Assembly (NCBI GenBank): GCA_000438115.1
Contig: FR903601.1
Span: 1-7,227, forward strand
Direction: 5' to 3'
Source of the DNA: Prevotella sp. CAG:617
GTDB taxonomy: Bacteria > Bacteroidota > Bacteroidia > Bacteroidales > Bacteroidaceae
Length of the DNA: 7,227 nt
Part shown: positions 1-5,375 of the stretch, piece by piece
Numbering within the stretch: position 1 is the first letter of the stretch
Layout of the letters: the number at the start of each line of letters is the position of its first letter
Translations under genes and position numbers: made by a program
The notes under the pieces: generated by a model
What the model was told of the DNA's origin: nothing
The model's input: the letters and a program-made list of their open reading frames with translations, nothing else
Database searches by the model: none

Positions 1-30
1 TACAGTTATGCCGACGAGGGCCGCCTCTGA
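1..30 (+). CDS. Possible 3' end of an upstream gene (partial)
   Basis: The first frame reads nine sense codons (YSYADEGRL) and then TGA at 28-30. The codons are GC-ending, like those of the next two genes, so this could be the C-terminus of a gene entering from the left. Nine codons cannot be assigned to a family. A competing reading is frame 2, which stays open from position 2 to a TAG at 152-154 and would translate the 21-base repeats as a heptad-like SEPP repeat. Frame 3 also stays open to 126-128. Choosing between them needs the upstream sequence. Confidence 0.3.
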   Translation, partial: YSYADEGRL

Positions 31-67
31 AAACCGGTCCGGAGGCGAGGGGGTACTTTCGGAAAAC

Positions 68-143
68 TCCGAGCCGCCGAAAAAAAACTCCGAGCCGCGG
101 AAAATTTTTTCCGAGCCGCCGAGTTTAAATTCCGAGCCGCCGA
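68..143 (+). repeat. Four-copy 21-bp tandem array with conserved 13-bp core
   Basis: The core TCCGAGCCGCCGA occurs at 68-80, 89-101 (one change, C to G at 99), 110-122 and 131-143, so the period is exactly 21 bases throughout. The 8-base spacers are almost pure A/T but differ from one another (AAAAAAAC, AAATTTTT, GTTTAAAT), and an A/T run also follows the last copy. A conserved core with diverged spacers does not look like a fresh tandem duplication. Twenty-one bases is about two helical turns, which would put each core and each A/T tract on the same DNA face, and it is also seven codons. It could therefore be a protein-binding or bent-DNA element, a slippage repeat, or the repetitive tail of a gene. 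The sequence alone does not decide. Confidence 0.8.
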
Positions 144-166
144 GTTTTTTTTAGGTGCCTCTGCCG

Positions 167-193
167 TTGCCCGACCCTTCGGGGCGCAATTTT
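167..193 (+). terminator. Weak hairpin with short T run, possible terminator
   Basis: GCCC at 169-172 can pair with GGGC at 182-185, flanked by TT/AA pairs across a two-base bulge. Alternatively CCC at 175-177 closes a UUCG tetraloop with GGG at 182-184. TTTT follows at 190-193. The position, after the repeats and before the next promoter box, suits termination of an upstream transcript, but the stem is short and imperfect. Confidence 0.25.
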
Positions 194-240
194 GTAAGGC
201 TTTTTAGGACGGCCGGCGGCCGAAATCGCGAAAAAATTAC

Positions 241-248
241 TAAGTTTG
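241..248 (+). promoter_or_regulatory. Bacteroidota-type -7 promoter box for the DUF59-lpxH unit
   Basis: TAAGTTTG is an exact match to the TAnnTTTG -7 consensus of the Bacteroidota primary sigma factor. It lies 38 bases before the ATG at 287, which would give a leader of about 30 bases. No TTTG-like -33 element is visible at the usual distance: the region near 217-222 is GC-rich. The call therefore rests on the -7 box and its position alone. Confidence 0.5.
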
Positions 249-286
249 CATCCTCAATCATATCCCCAATTTTTTAGCAGACCATC

Positions 287-607
287 ATGGACAACGATAC
301 CAAACTGAAAATAGAGCAACGCATCGTGGAGGTGCTCAAAACCGTGTACGACCCCGAAATTCCTGTCGACATCTACAACCTGGGCCTCATCTACCGCATT
401 GAGCTGGCTGACAACGGCGAGCTCGACGTGGACATGACCCTGACGGCCCCCAACTGCCCTGCCGCTGACTTCATCGTGGAAGACGTACGCCAGAAGCTGG
501 CCGGCATTGACGGCGTCACCGAGGCCCGCGTGCACCTGGTGTTTGAGCCCGAATGGCATCAGGACCTCATGAGCGAAGAGGCCAAAATGGAGCTGGGCTT
601 CCTTTAA
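287..607 (+). CDS. MIP18/DUF59 family iron-sulfur assembly protein (SufT-like)
   Basis: This 106-residue protein is almost entirely one MIP18 (DUF59, PaaD/SufT-like) domain, close to the usual length for stand-alone members. The N-terminal family signature DPEIPVDIYNLGLIY is at residues 22-36. The TLTAPNCPAAD motif at 51-61 carries the conserved cysteine (Cys57). A hydrophobic strand leads into FEPEW at 86-90. Family members act in the cytoplasm in maturation or delivery of Fe-S clusters to client proteins; the specific client here is unknown. The ATG at 287 is used because it gives the full domain and follows a -7 promoter box. As is usual in this phylum there is no clear Shine-Dalgarno sequence. 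An lpxH-type gene follows in the same direction 66 bases later with no terminator between, so cotranscription is likely. No suf or isc genes are in view. Confidence 0.9.
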   Translation: MDNDTKLKIEQRIVEVLKTVYDPEIPVDIYNLGLIYRIELADNGELDVDMTLTAPNCPAADFIVEDVRQKLAGIDGVTEARVHLVFEPEWHQDLMSEEAKMELGFL

Positions 608-673
608 GGCCCTGCCGCAGTCTATATAAATAATGTATCTCCCTACCGAAAAACCATAACCCGAATCCGTCAC

Positions 674-1450
674 ATGGAAGCCATCAAGAAGTACGTTTAT
701 TTTCTTTCCGACGCCCACCTGGGCAGCCGGGCCATTTCCCACCGCCGTATGCAGGAACGGCGTCTGGTCAATTTCCTCGACAGCATCAAGCACAAGGCCA
801 ATTCCGTGTTTCTTCTGGGCGATATGTTCGACTTCTGGTTTGAATACCGCACGGTGGTGCCGCGCGGATACACCCGCCTGCTGGGAAAAATCAGTGAGCT
901 GACCGACCATGGGGTGGAGGTACATTACTTTACCGGCAATCACGACCTTTGGATGAACAACTACCTGCAGCGCGAGTGCGGCGTTATTATGCACCGCACC
1001 AGCAGCGTGGTGGAAATATACGGCGAACTCTTCTATCTGGCCCACGGCGACGGGCTCGACACGCGCGACCGCAAGTTCATGCTGCTGCGCTCCATTTTCC
1101 ACAACCGCACGTGTCAGCGTCTGTTTGCCGCCCTGCATCCGCGCTGGGGCATGGGCTTCGGGCTGGCCTGGGCGCGCCATAGCCGCCTGAAGCGCGTCGA
1201 CGGGCAGGAACCGCCCTATCAGGGCCCCGAGCGCGAGCCGCTGGTGGTGTTTGCCCGGCAGTATCTGAAGACGCATCCGCAAATCAATCATTTCATCTTC
1301 GGACATCGTCACATCGAGGTGCGCGAGCGGCTGACCGATACGGCCGAGGTCGTTATTCTGGGCGACTGGATCAGTCAGTTTACCTATGCCCGCTATGACG
1401 GCCGCGAGCTGGTTATCGAAAATTATCTGGAAGGCGAATCCCGTCCGTAG
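674..1450 (+). CDS. lpxH: UDP-2,3-diacylglucosamine diphosphatase, LpxH-type metallophosphoesterase
   Basis: This 258-residue calcineurin-like phosphoesterase probably hydrolyses UDP-2,3-diacylglucosamine to lipid X and UMP, the fourth step of lipid A synthesis, at the cytoplasmic face of the inner membrane. All metal-site motifs are present in order: SDAHLG (12-17, Asp13 and His15), GDMFDFW (49-55, Asp50), GNHD (88-91, Asn89), HGDG (124-127, His124) and GHRH (210-213, His211 and His213). Residues 128-205 are rich in Arg and aromatic residues and correspond to the helical lid that covers the acyl chains in LpxH. The length fits the family. One departure is GNHD where proteobacterial LpxH has GNRD, as in other Bacteroidota homologues annotated as LpxH. 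A different calcineurin-family substrate is therefore possible but less likely. It lies 66 bases behind the DUF59 gene, probably on the same transcript. Confidence 0.85.
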   Translation: MEAIKKYVYFLSDAHLGSRAISHRRMQERRLVNFLDSIKHKANSVFLLGDMFDFWFEYRTVVPRGYTRLLGKISELTDHGVEVHYFTGNHDLWMNNYLQRECGVIMHRTSSVVEIYGELFYLAHGDGLDTRDRKFMLLRSIFHNRTCQRLFAALHPRWGMGFGLAWARHSRLKRVDGQEPPYQGPEREPLVVFARQYLKTHPQINHFIFGHRHIEVRERLTDTAEVVILGDWISQFTYARYDGRELVIENYLEGESRP

Positions 1451-1456
1451 CAGCAG

Positions 1457-1515
1457 GCGGCCGCGTGGCCGCGGCTAGGCCGGAGCAGGGCGGGAGTGAA
1501 GGGCCGAAAAGGCCC
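1457..1515 (+). terminator. Two GC-rich hairpins after lpxH, possible termination region
   Basis: GCGGCC at 1457-1462 pairs perfectly with GGCCGC at 1467-1472 around a 4-base loop, seven bases after the lpxH stop codon. A second hairpin, GGGCC at 1501-1505 with GGCCC at 1511-1515, has the loop GAAAA. Neither is followed directly by a T run, so they are not textbook intrinsic terminators. They could instead protect the 3' end of the mRNA or slow polymerase. Confidence 0.4.
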
Positions 1516-1606
1516 GCATTGACACCTTATAGCCCGTTTTGTTACATATATATGACATTATAGCGTTAATGTAGTTAAAATTTTGGAACAAAAGTGCTTC
1601 TTTTTA

Positions 1607-1636
1607 TTTTACTCTGCAAAAATTTATATACTTTTG
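1607..1636 (+). promoter_or_regulatory. Probable susC promoter
   Basis: TACTTTTG at 1629-1636 matches the TAnnTTTG -7 consensus exactly and is the only perfect match between lpxH and susC. A TTTT at 1607-1610, 18 bases upstream, is a weak stand-in for the TTTG -33 element. Transcription would start near 1643, giving a leader of about 460 bases before susC. The -7 box lies within the right arm of an inverted repeat, TGCAAAA (1615-1621) with TTTTGCA (1632-1638), which could be an operator. No closer promoter of comparable quality was seen. Confidence 0.55.
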
Positions 1637-1910
1637 CATTTGACGTATTTAGACACCCGATAACCTTAGGGATATTACCGAATGTGAAAGCAGAGAAACC
1701 AACAGGAGCACTTTTTATAGAGTAGGAAACACTGCATTCTCTTTTTTCGGTTCCGGAGTCGTTCGTTTTTTGTTTTGCAACCGTAAATTCTTGACCGCTG
1801 CAAAATCAATGATCCGGTAACAGAAAAGTATTCTCTCATATTCGTATCACGGCAATATCAAGTATTTTTTAGTCATGCCCCTTTGGCACGGCCGGAGGCG
1901 TTGAAGCAAA

Positions 1911-1953
1911 AAAAAGACTTGTCTTGTCGCGTAGGGACGTCCGGAGTCTTTTT
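1911..1953 (+). terminator. Terminator-like inverted repeat inside the susC leader
   Basis: AAAAAGACT at 1911-1919 is the exact reverse complement of AGTCTTTTT at 1945-1953, giving a 9-bp stem around a 25-base loop that can form a small inner TGTC/GACG helix. The A-run/T-run arms resemble a bidirectional terminator. Only a few of the pairs are G-C, and the T run is part of the stem. It could attenuate transcription into susC or be a remnant; the evidence is weak. Confidence 0.35.
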
Positions 1954-2007
1954 ACGTTGTTTTTTGTTTGTCTGGTTCTTTGGAGGATTTTTCCCCTTTC
2001 GGGCCGT

Positions 2008-2025
2008 GGCGCTGCGCGCAGCGCC
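2008..2025 (+). repeat. Perfect 18-bp GC palindrome (leader hairpin 1)
   Basis: GGCGCTGCGCGCAGCGCC equals its own reverse complement. In RNA it would fold into a 7-bp all-strong stem with a CGCG loop, ending 81 bases before the susC ATG at 2107. It stands out sharply from the AT-rich sequence around it. As DNA it could be a dimeric-protein site. As RNA it could be a pause, a stability element or the top half of an attenuator with the following GTTTG. Confidence 0.7.
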
Positions 2026-2026
2026 G

Positions 2027-2051
2027 TTTGTGACCTTTTCAAGGCCACAAA
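2027..2051 (+). repeat. Stem-loop directly after the palindrome (leader hairpin 2)
   Basis: TTTGTG at 2027-2032 pairs with CACAAA at 2046-2051. After a single A/C mismatch, CCTT at 2034-2037 pairs with AAGG at 2041-2044, leaving a 3-base TTC loop. It begins one base after the 18-bp palindrome, so the two would stack as tandem hairpins 55 bases before the susC start. The role is not known. Confidence 0.5.
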
Positions 2052-2106
2052 GACAGACATAAATACCATTTAAAGAGAATATAGTTTTAACTTAATGGTT
2101 ATATAT

Positions 2107-5100
2107 ATGAATAAAAAAGTAGCTTTACTGTCGGTTGGACTTTTGTTCAGTGCCGGTTTTGCCTATGCCCAGACGCGTGTTCGCGGTAAGGTGGTAGGTG
2201 ACGACGGTCAGCCCGTAATTGGTGCTACCGTACGCGTGCCGGGTACGAAAATCGTAACCATCACCGACGAGAACGGACATTTTGTGCTGCCCTCAGTACC
2301 TGCGGGAGCTAAACACATCAACATTTCGTATGTAGGCATGTCACCGCAGACGGTGAGCGTGGCTTCTGACGTAAACGTTGTTCTGAAGCAGTCTGACCGT
2401 GCCCTGGGCGAAACCGTGGTAACGGCTTACGGCGTACAGAAAAAGCAGACCTTTACCGGTGCCGCCACTCAGATTAGCGGTGAAATCATTTCCGATAAGG
2501 GTACGCAGGACTTTACGAAAGCGCTGCAGGGTGAGATTGCCGGTGTACAGGTGCTCAACACCTCCGGTCAGCCGGGTACGAACGCCAAGATTTCAATCCG
2601 CGGTATCGGCTCTATCAACGGTAGCACCACGCCGCTTTACGTAGTCGACGGTATTCCTTTTGAAGGTGACGTATCGGCTATTGACCCGAACGAAATCGAG
2701 AGCCTCAATGTCCTGAAGGATGCTACTGCCACTGCTCTTTACGGTTCAAGAGGTGCCAACGGTGTGGTTCTGATTACCACCAAGCGTGGCCGCGCCGGTA
2801 AGACACAGGTAGAGGCCGAGGTAAAATACGGTATTTCTTCCCGTTGGATTCCGCTCTACGAAACCGTATCTTCACCTGAGCAGTTCCTGGAATATTCTTG
2901 GGAAGGTATCTATAACCAGTACCGTGGGGTATATGATGATGCCACAGCCGGTATGGTTGCCTCTCAAATCATTTTCGATCCTCAATATGGCGGTTACAAC
3001 CCCTATTATAATATTTGGGATATCGACGGCTCACAGCTTATCGACCCGAATACCGGTAAGTTCAATACCAGCGCCAAGCGCCGCTATACGCCGGAAGACT
3101 GGAAGGACGTGCTCTTCCGCACCGGTCAGCGCGTTGACGGTTCTGTCCGCTTCTCTGGCGGTAACGAGCGAATGACACACTTTACTTCATTCGGTTACAG
3201 CAAGGAAGACGGTTATCTGGAAGGTTCTGACTTCAAGCGTTTCAGCGTACGTAACAACGTAGAATCAAAGGTAACCAGTTGGTTGAAGTTGACCAGCAAC
3301 CTTGCTTTCTCTCGTATGGAATATAACTACGGTGTGTCCAACAGTAACGCATCCAATAACGCCTTTACGTTTGCCAACCTGGTACCTTCGCTCTTTGGCG
3401 TATATATGCGTGACGAGCAGGGTAACATCGTAACCGACCCCAAGACAGGCGGTGCCATGTATGATTACGGTAACGATTACAGCCGTCCATTCTCTATGGG
3501 TATCAACCCTGCCGGTTCTGGCGAGTGGGACATCAACGACAACACCACCAACCAGTTCGTGGGTAACGGTTCGGCTGAAGTCCGCTTCCTCAAAGACTTC
3601 CGTCTGGTAGCCAACGTGGGTGTGCAGTATGGTCATACACGCCTCAATAACCTGATGAACCCGTTCTATGGTGACGGTGAGAATGCCAACGGACGTTTGG
3701 ATATCGAAACCGACGAGTTCCTCTCAACAACGGCCAACCAGATTCTTTACTGGGGTCACAACTACGGCGGTCACAACCTGAGTGCCTTTGTAGGACACGA
3801 GAGTCAGTACTACCGCATGAACGTGATGTATGGTCGCAAGAGCAACCTGGTTATTTCCGACATGCCTGAATTCAGCAACGCTGTCGTTAACGAGGCGCTT
3901 GACTCATATGCTTACGAAACAGCATTGGAGAGCTACTTCGGCCAGATCAGCTATGACTTCAACAACAAGTATTTCGTAAACGCTTCTCTGCGTGGTGACG
4001 GTAGCTCACGTTTTGGCGACGGTCACCGTTGGGGTACTTTCGGCTCAGTAGGTTTGGGCTGGAACATTACCAGCGAAGACTTTATGAAGGACATAACCTG
4101 GTTGAAGAACTTGAAGCTGAAAGCCAGCTGGGGTTTGCTGGGTAACCAGAATATCGTAGTATCTACCAGCAACGTGATCAATGCTTATCCGAGCCTCGAC
4201 CTGAGTTCAGTCGGTAACATGAACGACCAGCTCGCCCTGGCCTTTGCTTACAAGGGTAACCCGCTGTTGACTTGGGAAAAGAGCTCTAACTTCAACGTCG
4301 GCGTTGAATTCAACGTAGCCGACCTGGTTGAAGGTGAGGTGAACTACTTCCACAAGAAAACCTACGACATGTTGTTCTCTAAGACCGTATCTCCTTCATT
4401 CGGTTACTCACAGATTCCGGTGAACGAAGGCGGAATGGTTAACCAGGGTGTAGAATTCAACTTGACCGCGCATTTGGTAAAAACCAGCGACTGGCGCTTT
4501 GACTTCCGCGTAAACGGTGGTTGGTATCAGAACAAGATTACCGAAATGCCTATGGATGAATCAACCGGCCAGCCTAAGGATCTTATGCAGAATGGTGGTT
4601 ACGGATGGCGCAAGGGCGGTTCTATTTATGACTTCTACATCAAGGAATATGCCGGCGTAGATCCTGAAACCGGTTTGGCTCTCTACAATGCTTACTACAA
4701 TGAGTATACTGATGCTACCGGTCAGGTACAGAAGGAATACATCAACAGCATGGAGCAGTATCTGGCTGACAACAAGGACCACATCGGTACCATCAAGTCC
4801 GAAAAGACTACTGACTGGAGCAGCGCTTCTTATGTATTCTGCGGAAAATCAGCTATACCTAAACTGACCGGTGGTTTCGGTTTCGACCTCAACTGGCGTG
4901 ACCTGACCCTGAGTGCAACTTTCAGCTACAGCATCGGTGGTTATGCTTATGACAAAACTTATGCTTATTTGATGAACTCAGGAACAAACGGTTCAAATAA
5001 CTGGCACAAGGATATCGCTGACCGTTGGCAGAATCCGGGTGACATTACCGATGTTCCCCGTCTGTCAAACGGAAACAAGGCTGACCAGTATGCCAATGCT

Positions 5101-5352
5101 ACCAGCACCCGTTTCCTCACCAGCCGTTCATATCTGAACCTGAGCAACATTCGCTTGAGCTACAATCTGCCCAAGAGCTTCATGCACCTCATCCGCATTG
5201 CATCAGCCCAGATTTATGCCAATGGTGACAACCTCTTCATGGTGTCAGCACGTAAGGGCTTCTTCCCGATGGCTTCTATGTCTGGTGCTTCTGACTTTGA
5301 GGCATACTTGCCGGTATCTTCCGTATCATTCGGCTTGAAGTTAAATTTCTAA
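2107..5352 (+). CDS. SusC/RagA-family TonB-dependent outer-membrane transporter
   Basis: A 1081-residue importer of the SusC/RagA family. Residues 1-21 form a Sec signal peptide (NKK, hydrophobic core, cleavage after AYA before Gln22). Residues 24-95 are a carboxypeptidase-regulatory-like (CarboxypepD_reg) beta-sandwich, followed by a TonB-box-like ETVVTAYG at 102-109. The plug at about 115-230 contains the family signature, from YVVDGIP through NVLKDATATALYGSRGANG to VVLITTKRG. The rest is a 22-strand-type beta-barrel rich in alternating aromatic residues, ending in a C-terminal Phe (GLKLNF) as expected for Bam-dependent insertion. There is no STN domain. I chose ATG 2107 (MNKK) because it gives a standard signal peptide; an in-frame ATG at 2095 would add MVIY. 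It pairs with the SusD gene 23 bases downstream. The substrate, glycan or peptide, cannot be read from the sequence. The frame is intact, and its base composition is less GC-rich than lpxH. Confidence 0.95.
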   Translation: MNKKVALLSVGLLFSAGFAYAQTRVRGKVVGDDGQPVIGATVRVPGTKIVTITDENGHFVLPSVPAGAKHINISYVGMSPQTVSVASDVNVVLKQSDRALGETVVTAYGVQKKQTFTGAATQISGEIISDKGTQDFTKALQGEIAGVQVLNTSGQPGTNAKISIRGIGSINGSTTPLYVVDGIPFEGDVSAIDPNEIESLNVLKDATATALYGSRGANGVVLITTKRGRAGKTQVEAEVKYGISSRWIPLYETVSSPEQFLEYSWEGIYNQYRGVYDDATAGMVASQIIFDPQYGGYNPYYNIWDIDGSQLIDPNTGKFNTSAKRRYTPEDWKDVLFRTGQRVDGSVRFSGGNERMTHFTSFGYSKEDGYLEGSDFKRFSVRNNVESKVTSWLKLTSNLAFSRMEYNYGVSNSNASNNAFTFANLVPSLFGVYMRDEQGNIVTDPKTGGAMYDYGNDYSRPFSMGINPAGSGEWDINDNTTNQFVGNGSAEVRFLKDFRLVANVGVQYGHTRLNNLMNPFYGDGENANGRLDIETDEFLSTTANQILYWGHNYGGHNLSAFVGHESQYYRMNVMYGRKSNLVISDMPEFSNAVVNEALDSYAYETALESYFGQISYDFNNKYFVNASLRGDGSSRFGDGHRWGTFGSVGLGWNITSEDFMKDITWLKNLKLKASWGLLGNQNIVVSTSNVINAYPSLDLSSVGNMNDQLALAFAYKGNPLLTWEKSSNFNVGVEFNVADLVEGEVNYFHKKTYDMLFSKTVSPSFGYSQIPVNEGGMVNQGVEFNLTAHLVKTSDWRFDFRVNGGWYQNKITEMPMDESTGQPKDLMQNGGYGWRKGGSIYDFYIKEYAGVDPETGLALYNAYYNEYTDATGQVQKEYINSMEQYLADNKDHIGTIKSEKTTDWSSASYVFCGKSAIPKLTGGFGFDLNWRDLTLSATFSYSIGGYAYDKTYAYLMNSGTNGSNNWHKDIADRWQNPGDITDVPRLSNGNKADQYANATSTRFLTSRSYLNLSNIRLSYNLPKSFMHLIRIASAQIYANGDNLFMVSARKGFFPMASMSGASDFEAYLPVSSVSFGLKLNF

Positions 5353-5375
5353 TTGTCAATTAATCAGAAAAAACA

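Larger units (their letters stand above)
1637..2106 (+). promoter_or_regulatory. Long gene-free leader of susC
   Basis: About 470 bases lie between the best promoter and the susC start, with no credible protein gene on either strand. The first half is AT-rich. It contains a second TTTTGCA/TGCAAAA pair (1773-1779 and 1799-1805), and the octamer CCGGAGTC occurs at 1753-1760 and again at 1941-1948. The second half holds a 9-codon ORF at 1875-1904, a terminator-like inverted repeat at 1911-1953, a GC palindrome at 2008-2025 and a hairpin at 2027-2051. The last 55 bases are AT-rich and unstructured, as expected for a start site in this phylum. An attenuating or sRNA-targeted leader is an inference. 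No known riboswitch was recognised. Confidence 0.5.

Noticed and set aside
22..47. CGCCTC/GAGGCG inverted repeat as terminator of the upstream gene
   Set aside because: The six-base arms are separated by 14 bases and no T run follows, so it is too weak to call.
68..143. CRISPR array
   Set aside because: The repeats are 13 bases with 8-base A/T spacers, far shorter than CRISPR repeats and spacers, and no cas genes are present.
210..222. CGGCC/GGCCG hairpin before the promoter at 241
   Set aside because: Only 5 bp with no T run on either strand; such stems arise easily in GC-rich intergenic DNA.
633..659. Short ORF MYLPTEKP between the DUF59 gene and lpxH
   Set aside because: Eight codons, no motif and no promoter box; nothing separates it from chance.
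254..1312. 352-codon open frame on the - strand
   Set aside because: It lies antisense across the DUF59 gene and most of lpxH, both of which show complete family motifs. The translation has no recognisable domain. A mirror frame of GC-rich coding sequence explains it.
1869..2069. 66-codon - strand ORF in the susC leader
   Set aside because: It is Arg/Lys/Thr-rich without motifs, runs through the GC palindrome and T runs, and has no promoter box. A chance frame is more likely.
3265..3636. 123-codon - strand frame inside susC
   Set aside because: It is wholly within the beta-barrel coding region of an intact susC, with no domain or start signal.
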